DNA of 64,000 bases from Chondrilla cf. caribensis (GCA_964020155.1 OZ026562.1:3096001-3160000); one strand, 5' to 3'. Counted from the first letter of the stretch, positions 23,601 to 40,140 are shown. Translations and numbers: made by a program. Notes: generated by a model not told the origin, from the sequence alone.

Positions 23601-26600
23601 GACACTCGTGATTCCAATGAACCTGATCGTACTGAATACAGCATTTAGATGACAAAAACCTTTGCAAATAATATATCTTATACATATATTATATCATGAT
23701 ATCACACAGTCTTATAATGCATGGATATGTAGTATCTGGTATATTGTCTGATTCATATATTGTTTCATATGTCCATATTGCTCCGAATTTCTTGCATGAC
23801 TATACATGTATGTGTTAACAGCTGTTTTGTTTCATGTACTGCAATTGATTTAAGTATAAATATAAACACTAATTAATAATAATATTCTCTGTATGCATAG
23901 TATACATTATTTGGTACTTTAACACTTTCTAATACAGTTTTAGATGTGAGTTCAGCTCCCATCATCACAATGCAGCCAATTGGAAGGATTGATAATAAGT
24001 TGTTTGAGAGTATTACATTAGAATGTGGTGCTAATGGTAACCCAAACCCCATCATAAGGTGGTTCAAGGATGGGGTAGCCTTGAAGGGACCACAGTCCAT
24101 CGGCAGGGTCTACACTATAGACAGAATCAATGCCGATAGCAGAGGAAATTATCACTGTGAAGCCAGTAATGCCATTGGGACGTCTTCATCTGAACAGACA
24201 AAAATTCTTATTCAAGGTACAAATATGGGATACACTGTCAGATTATGAGTAATCAATTGACATACTTGATATTTCTGTGTTGATAACCAGGGATTTGATT
24301 ATGTAATTTGTTTGTGTGAATGTATTAATTGAGATTATACACAGTGGAGTCTTGATAAATAATTCGCTAGGTACACCAAAAAACCAAACCATTGGAAATT
24401 TCAAATATCAAATGTCAATATTACCGGGACAAGCATAGTCGTTTGTCATGTCCAGAAAGTAGACCTATTGTGCACCATTTCGCCTTGTGTGTACTCTGCT
24501 GTATTTGCTTGATAATAGGTGTTATACAGTTTAAACTGGACATCGAGGAAGTATTAGGAAGAAGAAAGCATCAGGAGTTGGACGACCAATTGCAATTCAC
24601 CTTTGAAAGAGTAATCACATGTCATAATATATCACACATAAAGTTCATTGGAAAATGCATATTATGTGCTTTAATACCAAGTATACCATGTTGACATGTG
24701 TTCTTACATAAGTACAAAGGACCATCAACCCTACCTTTGTTTTTTGTCTTGTATTTTGTATGTTAAAATAAATATTATTTTTATGAATTTAGCCCACTGT
24801 ATATAATATGTATGTATATATTCATATCAACAGAGGTTTAATTAGTACATAATAATTATATGGTTATACAGTACTACATTCAAGTTATTGAAATAATTCC
24901 TTTACACTTTATTTCTTTCTTGTACAGTTACAAATCCTAGCAGTGGGTCGGAAGTTAGTAGGTACCGGCAATGTGTCGGCAGAGATGGTGTCACTAGTTG
25001 AAATTGACGACTTCGATGTGATGATAGTGACTGTGAACACCAATAGCACACAGCCACCTCCAATACTGACTCAAACACTCGAAGAACCCATTGCAACGCA
25101 GTTTGCAGAATTCTCAGATATCATCCAAAATGTCTCTTTTGTAGTAAGAAATATAGAACGTTTTGGTAAGTCCTGACCTGGTTATGCATACATTTAAATA
25201 TGGTTGGGTTGCATACATTTATATATGGTTGGGTTGCATACATTTATATATGGTTGGGTTGCATACATTTATATATGGTTGGGTTCATTATAGGGTATTT
25301 ATTTAGTGGTTAAGACATGTGCACGAGGGCATTATGACATATAAAATACCAAGTCCCAAGGGCGAGTGTATTTTATATGTCATACTGCCTGAGTGCCCAT
25401 GTCTTAACCAGTATAGCATCCGTTGCTAACACTATGTACTGTTGCTAACGCTTTATGCATTATAAAATCGATGTATAATAGTACTGTTTCTATGGTAACG
25501 GATGCTATACATATACTGTATAATGTGCATAATGTATCTACGATTATTCCATATCATATAATTCAGTAGAGTATGACACACCATTAGGAATTTTTACTTC
25601 ATACAAGGCCTACATGGTGTGTAATTATGTTGCTTTCAATTTGATTGATCGCATTTTAATGTAATATCATCACTGGTATTCTCTGTATATTCCCTACAAA
25701 AATTACTAGAAAGTTAGCCATTCACGACTGTGTACAATTCTAGTTAAGGGCTTTTATTGACGTAGGGTAATAATTTGCTAATACAGCCCAATTGGTTTAC
25801 TGAGTACAATGTAGATCTCAGAGAGAACACCAAACTCGTACTACTTAGCAGAGGTTTTCACTAACATATTATCAGTAAACGCAAACTACATAGGACTAGG
25901 GACTGAGTGAAGAGCATGCAACAGTAATATATATGTACTTACCAGAGTACCGTAAAGCGGGAAATTTTAACGGGACAAAATTTTTGCAGATGGCTCCAAA
26001 AATGAAAATTCGCGGATAATATTTTCACAGATGCTGGCCAGAGTCACGTGACAGAACAGCAAGAATGCCTAATTCGCAGATAAAATTTTCGCGGATGTTA
26101 GGCCAACTGGGAAATCCGGAAAAATTCTGTCCCATGAAAATTTCCCGCTATACGGTATATACTCAATAAGCAAGGTACTATGTATAATAATGCCAGTAAG
26201 AATACATATTACTGCATGCAATGATGCCATGACGTCACTGTACATTCACTCATTACAATAATGCTTGCTGTCTGTGTAGATGGATGTCCAGAGGAAGTAA
26301 CCTCTGATTGCAGTAATGTTGCCCCTATTACATGGCCGGAAACTGAAATTGGGGAGGAGACATCTGTTCGGTGTCCGTGTGGATCAGAGGAAGAGAATCC
26401 TCTACCTCCACAGTCGGTAGCCACTAGGAGGTGTGTAGGGGACTATGTCACAGGAGCAAGATGGGAGGGCCCCGTGTGTACTGAGTGTCAGTTCTCTGAC
26501 AGCCGACTTATGCTGTGTCAGCTAACAGAGGTTAGTAATACATACACCATTTGTCAATGCCCTGTATTAAAGTAGTACAGTGAATACTCGTTACTCCACT

Positions 26601-27477
26601 GCAATTGGTTTGGGGGGAAATTGGGTGGATTAAAGGTATGGCAGAATATCTGTAATGGAACCCCATACAAAAGTGCAAATTGTCATGCAGAAGAATAGTG
26701 GATGGCTGATTTGCTAAATGGCAGATTACTTGTATATCGTAGCCATAAAGCATATTCTTTTCAAAATAATAGCAGATGAACTGGGGGCAGATTAATGAAT
26801 ATTAACTGTATAATATATTTATGTGCATGATAATGTATGTTTCAGTGTATTACTTCGTGTGAATCTGCTCACAAAATATATTATAACACACTCATGTATC
26901 CTAATGTAATTGATCGCAGGTGGATAGTGCAGCTCAGGTGGCTTTTGTCCTTGTTAATGTGACGGGAGTAACAGATAATATTCAAAATGAAGACATTGCT
27001 ATAGTATCCTCACTCTTGGATCGTGTTGCTAATTCAACTGATATTGAAGAACAGGATGTGAGTTGCATGATGTCACATAATACATATGTAAAATTTAGTA
27101 CATATTTATGTTATTGAATTAGCAATTGTGCATGTACAAGTATGTAGTTCTGTGAATTATATTATTTGTGATCTCATTCTTATTACTATCACTATAATAG
27201 TAATTTTCAATAATTAATTATTATTATTACTATTACTAGTACTAGTACAATTTTCAATATTGAGTATAAACAGTTAGTCTACTCTCCTTCTAGTACCATT
27301 TGAGACTTTATTCATATTTTTCAGGTTCTGGGGGATTTCTTCAACACTGTTGACAATCTTGCAGATGTGGACGAAGAAGAGCTAAGATCTAGTAATGAAG
27401 CTACTGGATCCGTTAACAGGTTTGTGTATGTGTGTATGTTTACTTCTTTCTCTCTGTGCATGTGTGTGTGTGTGTGC

Positions 27478-27538
<61 letters not shown>

Positions 27539-30500
27539 TGTGTGTGTCTGTGTGTGTGTGTGCGTGCGTGTGTGTGTGTGTGTGTGTGTGCGTGCGTGTG
27601 TGTGTGTGCGTGTGTGCGTTCGTGTGTGCGTGTGTGCGCGTGTGCATACGTGTGTGCATGTGTGACTTTGTATTATATGTCAAATTGTCACCCTCACCAA
27701 TACATCATAATAACTATTCTTCCCTATAAATTACATACTATGGTGAATTGTTCAAAATCAACTGTAAACTCTGTGTGCCTAATTGCTACATGTATATTGT
27801 ATTAATATAATCAAGAATATCTACTACACTATACAAATATGTACACTGTCTGTATTTCACCTTGACACAACTTAGGGTAACCAACTCTCTGGACAGAGTA
27901 GTGGATTCAATACCTCTGCCAGAGAATGACACCAGTGGAAATTCCTCTACTATTTTCTCATTTCGTAACTTTGCCATCCAAATACAACAGCCACCACAAG
28001 ATAACATGCCTTTCATCCCAAATCTAACCCCACTCATAATGGCTATAAAGGGTGTGAACATGGACACAACTGATGCAGATGCCGCTACTGGATCAGTTGT
28101 GCTGCCCACCAATCTAAGCTCCTCCTCTCCCTCTATAGCCCTAGCAGTGTTCCTCAGGGCCAGTTTGTACCCTCCTAGCAACCCCAATTCTACCCTAGGG
28201 AGTCTCATCATATCCGTGTCCATTCCTAATCAAACAGTGGAAAATTTGGTTGAGCCAATAACCTTTATATTTGAAAAATATCAGGTGAGACTGGCAATTG
28301 TATAAATTAATTAAAATTATTGTTACCATTCCTGTATTTCATATTATTATTTACAATATTATGGTATAAATTTTTATTCCTTAATTTCGTTTTTACAGTG
28401 TTTTGATTTGCAGAATGTGACTAATCATGCATTGTTGCCCAGTTGTGTGTACATGTACAATGTGTCATACTATCCCATAAGACACATCATCTACTGTACA
28501 TACATATACGTACATAGAATATACTGCATTGCAACCAATATTAAATGTTGATCACGCACATCAAGTGTTCTAACTTTTGCTACATACATGTGTTAGGTGG
28601 TGAGATCAACACCTCAACTTCTTAGAAATCTGTCGTGTTCATTTTGGGACCATGAAATAAATGGTATGAGCCTATATTATACATACAAGATGCTCACATA
28701 CACGCAAATAACATTCTATAATCAAACTCTAACATAGAGAACATGATTAGATGGATTCATGTAATATGTTCATACACATAAACTTTATGTACATACTAAA
28801 TAACAATATTTACATAGATCCCATAATTAAACTTTACAAGCAAAAAGCTGCATATACAATAAAAACAATGATATTATAATGATTGTGAACAGTTTTGTAT
28901 ATGTACGTATGTATATAATGTACTTGTTTCCAATCATAGAGGTTAGAGGAGATTGGAGCACCAGAGGGTGTATTTTGGTGCATGAAACTGAAGATGACGT
29001 TACTTGTCACTGTGACCATTTAACAAGTTTCTCTATTCTACTGGTAGGTCTATATGTACACAATAAGTCTCACTGAATTTATACAATGTATGTTAGATAC
29101 AGCAGTGTACAGTGTACACACATGCATAATATCGAAAATTACATGTAATGTTGTCCAAAACATTTACTACTGTATAATACAGTATCACATGTCTGTAGGG
29201 AGACAGTTTGTTGGATTGGTACGAACTCCTCTTTATAGATTTTTTACTTTTTTTCTTCCTTACCCTCCCTTTTCTTTTGTGGGTGCCACTTTGAACAGCC
29301 AATGGCTAACGGTCCCCCATGTTAAATAAGAATACCTGATACCTGATTATTATCTCAGTTCTCCAATGAAGTACGTATACATCACATTGTTCTGCATACA
29401 GTATTGTGAGTAGAAATTAATTATTCCGTCATGTTCTACGTAATTGCATACTTTATTTATATACAGGACATTCTACCGAAACAACCACCCCATCCACCAT
29501 CTGAGACTATAGTGCTTACCAGTGTGACATACATTGGATGTGTTCTTTCGGCAATTGCCCTCCTTATAACATTGCTCCCCTATCTTGCAGAAAAGTGAGT
29601 AATACACTCGTTAGTCTAAGAGCACATAGTGTACATATAATATGCATGAGAATTTTGTCTCCCCAATGTTCCATCAATTAATTTATACTGCTCAGTGTAA
29701 ATTGTAGTTCAAAGTCCAGTAACGAGCAGCGTTCTATACTACATGTTCATGGTACTCGATTGTGAATTGCATCGGTCTGTTCTTTGTTTAAAGTGTATAC
29801 AATGGTACTGCATGAACGACCATCTATATAATGATGGTGATCACTGGTCACCGCTATTGAACTACCCAAATAGTATGTATAATATTTCAACTACTTTTAT
29901 ATTTAACCAACAATAATTATACTTTGAAGAGAAATGTTTTTTTATTTCTCTTACAGAACTCTCAGAAAGCAACTCCATCAGCAGCTACTCATCAGTTTGA
30001 TGTTTGCTCTCCTTGGATTGTACGTGACCTTCATCATAACCAACGCAGTGTCCACCTACCCAGACCACGTGCAAACCATCCCAGTGGTCTGTGGGATACT
30101 TTCAGCTCTATTGCACTACTTTTTCATTGTCACCTTCCTGTGCATGGCAGCCATTTCCATCAACATCTACTGGCAGCTTGTTGTTGTCATGAAGGATGAT
30201 ATCAAAAACTTTTTGCCTATAGCTGTTTCCATTTCTTGGAGTGAGTAAAGTGTGATGGTGTTTTATGATGTACATGGCTGTGTATACGTACGTGTGTGTG
30301 TGTGTGTGTTTGCATGCATGCATGTCTGTTTGTAAATGTCTGTGCATGTTTATGTGGACGTGGAGTAATGTGTGTACTGGTCCGTTAATGTCCATTTGCT
30401 GGCATCCTACACTCAAAATATGCATGAAGATTCGATTGACATTTTATATTTTTGCTATTTAATTTCATCTACTGTAGTTGTTCCAATATTCATTGTCGGA

Positions 30501-31762
30501 TTTTCAATTGCCCCCAACTATGAATATTACACAGGAAACCCCGTATCTTAGTGAGTTATTGATGTACAGTGTCAACTCATGTATGTGTACAGATGTACAT
30601 GATTGATATATATAATAATAAAAACTAAGTGTCACCATAGGTCGTGTGTATATTCATGTATAATGGCAACACATACTATATACTGTATATACATATATAC
30701 ATTACTGATGTACAGTTTAATGTCAATGTATATATTATATTATTATTATACATATATACGTAAACGTGTGTGTATATGTGATTGATGTACAGCATCAACA
30801 TAATATGTGTATGGATGTAATTTGTTCACAGTGGTAATACATGTATACGTATGTGATTTCAATATTCTATAAAACACAATTCATCGAACATTTCTCGTTA
30901 TGATGTAAATTTTGTACTTTCTCTCCTTCTTTCCAGTTGTCGAGTTCAGAGATGGCCTTTCTATTTTGGTCTCATTCTACCATTTGCACTCATCTATATT
31001 TTCAACATATCTATGTTTGTCATTATCATGGTTGCTTTTCTACGGAGGCCAAATATGAAGAGGGAGATATCCAAGGCTGGAAACCCAAGACTTAAAGAGA
31101 ACTTTTGGATGACTGTTGGGCTAACCATTCTTTTTGGGATATCATGGGTTTTTGGAATGCTAGCCACAGCTGGACTACCAAACTACATTCGAATTCCCTT
31201 TGACATCATTTTCACTGTACTAGCTTCCCTCCAGGGGGTGTTTGTGTTTCTCCTCTACTGCATAAAGTCACCAGAATGCCGAGAACTATGGAAAAATTGG
31301 ATATTGTGTAGATTTACGAAAATGTCAAGGCCCAAAAAGTCTCCTCACCATATGAAACCTAAGTCTAAGGGTGTATCCTGGGGTACTAAAAAAGGTTCCA
31401 AATACCTTAATTTTGGTAAGATTACTTTGAGTCAGAGCCAATGCAACCCTTCTAGTGGAGAAAATAAAACTTTGAGCTCTGTCAACATCTCCAGCTCCGT
31501 GTTATCACCTCCCCCGAACTCTACAGTTTCCATTGAATTGGTACAATACATCAACCAAGGAGCTATCACCGATGAAGATGAAAGATACTTTGAGGAAGAT
31601 TTCACGGAGAGAATGTGTTTTTATGACAAATACTCCATGAACAGTTATTACTTTGGTCTAGAAACTGATAAAGGGAGAAATGAGTCTGATGTGTTCGAAC
31701 ATCGCGAACATGAAGCTACTCTACGAGAAGGCATTGGTGATGATAACACTGTTGATAAGTGA
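12583..31762 (+). CDS. Gene B: adhesion G-protein-coupled receptor with 15 Ig-like domains, EGF, HormR-type, GAIN/GPS and 7TM
   Basis: Twenty-nine coding exons, 12583-12616 then 28 from 15117 to 31762 (listed in the domain entries), sum to 7509 nt (2502 aa plus TGA) with every phase matching. The signal peptide is split by a 2.5-kb intron: exon 1 gives [11 protein letters not shown] and exon 2 continues YLLSLYS. Order by residue: Ig-like domains 1-14 (about 25-1466), EGF (1467-1508), Ig 15 (1509-1601), SEA-like segment of uncertain identity (1602-1711), HormR-type domain (1712-1795), GAIN with GPS (1796-2066), seven helices (about 2075-2330) and a Ser-rich cytoplasmic tail. In this family the GAIN domain cleaves itself and the freed N-terminus of the 7TM part acts as tethered agonist. 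The architecture suggests a large cell-surface adhesion sensor. No one-to-one vertebrate orthologue is recognisable; ADGRA and ADGRF members share Ig plus HormR or SEA modules. Confidence 0.85.
12743..12785. repeat. Perfect 18-bp stem hairpin in gene B intron 1
   Basis: Arms CTTAATGGTTATCAACTA and TAGTTGATAACCATTAAG are exact inverse complements around a 7-nt loop. There is no open frame. It could be the relic of a palindromic MITE or a small structured RNA; the sequence does not decide. Confidence 0.7.
13731..14230. other. CpG-rich island in intron 1 of gene B
   Basis: About 500 bp with many CG dinucleotides (for example TTTCCGCCGCGATCGAAATC) inside AT-rich intron. No long open frame or splice-compatible exon is seen. 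It may be an intronic regulatory element or inserted mobile DNA; I cannot tell which. Confidence 0.3.
19061..19214. repeat. (GT)n microsatellite in a gene B intron
   Basis: An almost continuous GT run interrupted by GCACGTAC and GCATGCGCGC, in the intron 19027-19296. Confidence 0.95.
19779..19968. mobile_element. Foldback (inverted-repeat) element in a gene B intron
   Basis: The left arm 19779-19830 (starting AGGAAAATCCTTTTGGATTC, ending TCTGGTGAAGAG) is the imperfect inverse complement of the right arm 19918-19968 (starting CTCTTCACCAGACTTCG). About 51 bp pair with few mismatches around an 87-bp spacer. No coding capacity is seen. It lies wholly in the intron between exons 19297-19626 and 20252-20563. 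Confidence 0.75.
20574..20628. repeat. (GT)n microsatellite in a gene B intron
   Basis: About 27 GT units immediately downstream of the donor of exon 20252-20563. Confidence 0.95.
23328..23453 (+). other. EGF-like domain exon of gene B
   Basis: The 42-codon phase 1-1 exon encodes a six-cysteine EGF module: [17 protein letters not shown] and then VFSCNCR with a closing NCTE. It interrupts the Ig array between Ig 14 and Ig 15. Confidence 0.85.
23938..24216 (+). other. Ig-like domain 15 exon of gene B
   Basis: A classical I-set Ig domain: [20 protein letters not shown], then [15 protein letters not shown]. Phase 1-1, acceptor AATACAG, donor CAAG/GTACAA. Confidence 0.85.
24519..25165 (+). other. 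Two exons (24519-24610, 24928-25165) linking Ig 15 to the HormR-type domain; possible SEA-like fold
   Basis: The pair is required to go from phase 1 through phase 0 back to phase 1. It encodes about 110 residues, including [22 protein letters not shown] and FVVRNIERF. Length and position fit an SEA-type domain, known in some adhesion GPCRs, but no diagnostic motif is certain. The short exon 24519-24610 (acceptor GATAATAG, donor AAGA/GTAATC) is the less secure of the two. Confidence 0.45.
25190..25286. repeat. 26-bp minisatellite, about 3.7 copies
   Basis: Units of the form GGTTGGGTTGCATACATTTA plus TATAT repeat nearly identically within the gene B intron 25166-26279, just after the donor. 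Confidence 0.85.
25307..25510. mobile_element. Two adjacent foldback palindromes in a gene B intron
   Basis: Palindrome 1 (25307-25410) pairs TGGTTAAGACATGTGCACGA at the left with a right arm ending GTGCCCATGTCTTAACCA; inner arms ATGACATATAAAATAC and GTATTTTATATGTCAT also match. Palindrome 2 (25411-25510) pairs GTATAGCATCCGTT with AACGGATGCTATAC. Abutting palindromes suggest one composite foldback element or two successive insertions. Confidence 0.7.
25948..26157. mobile_element. MITE with 21-bp terminal inverted repeats (copy 1)
   Basis: The left end TACCGTAAAGCGGGAAATTT and the right end AAATTTCCCGCTATACGGTA are inverse complements with one mismatch. The 210-bp element has no open frame. 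The element at 58591-58788 is the same family in the opposite orientation, sharing interior blocks such as AAAAATGAAAATTC and GCTGGCCA-AGTCACGT. Confidence 0.85.
26280..26530 (+). other. Hormone-receptor-type (HormR) domain exon of gene B
   Basis: The phase 1-0 exon contains [39 protein letters not shown] and C residues spaced as in HormR domains found just before GAIN in adhesion GPCRs (W-P...G....CP...R.C....W..P.C). Placement immediately before GAIN supports the call. Confidence 0.75.
26920..29043 (+). other. GAIN domain and GPS exons of gene B
   Basis: Exons 26920-27057, 27325-27419, 27876-28284, 28597-28663 and 28940-29043. The first three form the helical and beta parts of GAIN. The last two form the [14 protein letters not shown], then W-STRGC and [15 protein letters not shown]. 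All four GPS cysteines and both tryptophans are present, and the H-L/T cleavage tripeptide is intact, so autoproteolysis between L and T is expected. The released stalk would begin TSFSILL, matching the tethered-agonist pattern of the family. Confidence 0.9.
27461..27663. repeat. (GT)n microsatellite with GCGT variants in a gene B intron
   Basis: About 200 bp of GT with CT, GC and GCAT interruptions, inside the GAIN-coding region's intron 27420-27875. Confidence 0.95.
29467..31762 (+). other. Seven-transmembrane region and cytoplasmic tail of gene B
   Basis: Exons 29467-29594 (TM1), 29957-30240 (TM2-TM4 start), 30478-30550 and 30937-31762 (TM5-TM7 and tail). Family-B adhesion features are visible: the TM3 cysteine in [14 protein letters not shown], the ECL2 cysteine in [11 protein letters not shown]6 [12 protein letters not shown] and TM7 [15 protein letters not shown]. 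The tail of about 170 residues is Lys/Ser-rich near the membrane and acidic toward the C-terminus ([12 protein letters not shown]), with no recognised C-terminal PDZ motif. The stop is TGA at 31760-31762. Confidence 0.9.
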
Positions 31763-33935
31763 TATTAGATAGTAGTGAGAACAGACAGCAAACACACATA
31801 GCAGTATTAAAATCATGCACTTTATATTATTAATAGTTGCTACATACCCATAGTTGTAATCATAGACACACAGTTTTTTTTGTATTACTAATAGTAGATT
31901 TGATCCACAGCTGACATTAGTACTTGATTGTAGTTATGCATCTGGCTGAGAAATTTTCAGATAACTTCATTTGATTGGTATGGGGACAACATTAACAGGC
32001 TTGGTCTGGATTGTATGTCTGGTCCAGAATCACATTTGTGCATGTGGGTCAACAAGGAGCTTCCTTGACTAGTGCTCTTTGAGAGCCAGCCAGTCAATAC
32101 GCTGGTACTGAATATGGCAACGAGTGAACAAGGCCACATGTATAAAACGAGTCAATCTGTGTCCTACTTGTCTACTTTAGGTACAGTATATCTATATATG
32201 ATGATCACAAGCTATTTACAGTCATGATAGATTCGGATCCGAGTATTATTATGATCTCATAGTCCAAGAATAGGATATAATATATACCTCCAAATGTAGC
32301 AATGGTTAGAGACCACATATGGAGATGGGAACTGTTCCATAAGTTAGTATACGTCCACAGCTAGGTCTGGCTAAAATATCATGTTGACACATCCCCTCTC
32401 CCACGAACTATACAAGAAGGTGCTCATGTCTTCCCATACATTAAAAAGTACCTCCAAATGTAGCATAGGTTAGAGACCAAATATGGAGATAGAAATTCTT
32501 CCATAAGTCAGTATATGACCACAGCTAATTCTCACTAATATATCATGTTGACAGACTCCCTCTCCCATGAGCTATGGAAGAAGGTGATTAGCCTAATTCC
32601 TCCTATACCTTCCCATATGTACATTAAAAATTAAGCACCTCTGAATGTAGCAAGGGTTAGGGACCACATAAGGAGATGGGAATTGTTAGAGTTAGTATAC
32701 GCCTACAGTTAGGTCTCCCTGAAATATCATATTGACACCCTCCTCTCCCATAAGCTATGCAAGAAGGTGCTTAATGTTATTTCTCCTATACCTTACAATA
32801 CGTTGAAAAATCACACACACACACACACACACATGCACACAGCTATATGTAGGGGCATTAGAACCTTTGTAGCATGTGTGCTGTATATCACATACACCAC
32901 ACAAATTACATCCCATGATCATCTGTTGACAGAGTGGAAGATACTTGTTGATGATATTCATGGTCTATATAAGATGTCGTGCTGTTAGGGACAGTTGAAG
33001 AGTTAACGTTTATCCATCAATGGTATTATTTAAAACCACACACAATAATGGCAACAGTATGTTATTATTGTATATAATAAAATAAAAATTATTGTACCTA
33101 TACACAATAAAAATGAAAATCCGTACTATATTTTATTGTGATAATTGCCATTACTAGACTTTTAAAATAATTGATACTTTAAAGTACGTACATTCATATT
33201 TAGGGAATATAAATACCAATAATAATATTATTATATTAATGTATAATTAAAACATGTCAGTCAAATATGGATTCGATTTAAAACCTCAGTGTTTGTCACT
33301 GATCCGTTCAGGGTGTACTTATTAGCACTTGATCCCCTGTAATCCTTCAAACCGACTGTATCAGTCTCATGCAAGGGGAGAAGACTTCTCATGTCCTTCT
33401 GATGTCTACTGTCAAACTTTGCCTACACAAGAGTTGACAGGATGTAACACTACACAATACCACACAGTACACACACGCATATTTGTGGGTGTAGGAACAA
33501 AACAGGGAAACAGGGTCTGGATACTCCTACACCTAGTGTTAGTTTCATGTAGCTGCACCCATTCAGGAATCAATGTATGTATGCAGCACAGTTTTGGATA
33601 GGTCTATCTATGAAAGATGGAATTATAATATAGTATGTGTGCAAGTGTCTACGTGTGCATGCACTTGAAGGCTAAGGATTATGTATTGTTAGATCTGATC
33701 TATCAAATCATTTTGCAAGCCTGTCAGATAAATCAGGTATTGATATTATTATAAACAGACCCCCATAATACATGGTTCACAACATCTCAGAGAGAATACT
33801 TTGAAATTTCCCTATCAGGGACACCTACAAAGCTGGGATTGAAAATTACTTGTGACATCACCTGTGAACAATATGTATGGGTTTACCAATGGAAGATTCC
33901 CAGTTCGGGATCAAACTGGGACTCAGAACCATATC
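31763..33935. other. Intergenic region between genes B and C (convergent 3' ends)
   Basis: No gene is supported. The region holds 3' untranslated sequence of gene B, a three-copy tandem repeat (32287-32812), a short CA run (32813-32835) and AT-rich unique DNA. Small open frames here are not conserved-looking. An unidentified 3' end of gene C may also lie here. Confidence 0.6.
32287..32812. repeat. Three-copy tandem repeat, 164-187 bp period
   Basis: Copies start at 32287, 32451 and 32638. Each has CCTCCAAATGTAGC (CCTCTGAATGTAGC in copy 3), GGTTAGAGACCA, GGAGAT, ATATCATGTTGACA, CCTCTCCCA and a GAAGGTG tail in the same order. The copies have diverged by substitutions and small indels, so the array is not recent. 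Confidence 0.8.
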
Positions 33936-34115
33936 TCAGTAGTCACTATTGTGGTCCTTTAAGAGGGTGGCAATGGGTGGGGTAGACTGCTGTATCATCA
34001 CCCCATAGACAGGATCGGGATGTTTGGGAGTACATCCTAAGAGTCTACGTTGTATTGTCATCTGGATCCAAACAAGTCTGCTACAAATGTACAGTTGCAT
34101 AAATACACAGGTAAC
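33936..34115 (-). CDS. Candidate C-terminal exon of gene C (low confidence)
   Basis: On the minus strand, after a pyrimidine-rich tract and acceptor TACTCAAG, a phase-0 frame stays open for 59 codons to TGA at 33938-33936. It would replace the read-through after the strong donor at 34361. The sequence has no recognisable motif; C-terminal tails in this family are poorly conserved, so this cannot be confirmed by eye. Confidence 0.2.
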   Translation of the reverse strand, partial: VTCVFMQLYICSRLVWIQMTIQRRLLGCTPKHPDPVYGVMIQQSTPPIATLLKDHNSDY

Positions 34116-34361
34116 CTTGAGTAAATAGAAGCCACAAAAAGAATCACACCTGTCTCACATACAGAAACATCCAAGTAACTTTGTGAGAAAAATTTTAAAG
34201 GTCAGACTGCAACCCACACTAGTACTAGTCCCGGATATTTCCAGTGTCCAATAGTACTCTAATCCCATACTGCCCAACATTACTCTAGATCTGTACAGTA
34301 AGCATGCACATATACATACATACAGACAAAGTAGCCATCATAACTATTGCAGCTGACTCAC

Positions 34362-39609
<5,248 letters not shown>

Positions 39610-40140
39610 CGCACCACTGGTCCAATTCCTATTCGAAGTGCCTCTTTTTGCTGGTCAGTCAACATCAAAAACCTCTTCCGCCGACATGCATGAAACTCTA
39701 CAGATACAAAAAGTTACGTAATATTATGGTAGACTAATTACATCTCATAATATTATAATGAGGGTGACACCACAAGTACATCGTACACTCCACCTGTGCC
39801 ACGTCAGTGTAGAGAGCCCATAACAACGGCAATAACTCTGTTCATTGATTTTACGTGTACGTATCAGATTCTGCTACATACGTCTGTGCCGCACGCCATT
39901 GTCAATAGGAAATTCAGCCAAAGTGCCATTCCCAGTTCAAGTCTATAGTCTCGTTCCCAGACTAGATCCAGCCATTTTTGGCTTCAATGTTAGGAGAGTC
40001 TGGCTACGCGAGACAACCATATTCGGTTCCATTTCGTATGAAATGGGGAATAGAATGGGTCAGAGCATAGACTCTACGGTCTGAGAAATTCGAAGTCTGA
40101 TCATCACGTGGGGCAATGAAGTCACGAGGATCAGTTAATC
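39610..40140. promoter_or_regulatory. Divergent promoter region between genes C (-) and D (+)
   Basis: The start codons of genes C and D are 531 bp apart on opposite strands, so this interval must hold both promoters and 5' leaders. A CACGTG E-box-like hexamer lies at 40105-40110, 31 bp before the gene D ATG. No TATA box is obvious on either side. Confidence 0.55.

Noticed and set aside
33329..33601. 90-codon open frame in the B-C spacer
   Set aside because: No recognisable domain, splice context or compositional signal of coding.
34344..34361. Five codons and stop after YNK as the natural end of gene C
   Set aside because: GTGAGT directly after YNK is a strong donor, and family members normally continue beyond YNK; retained as an alternative only.
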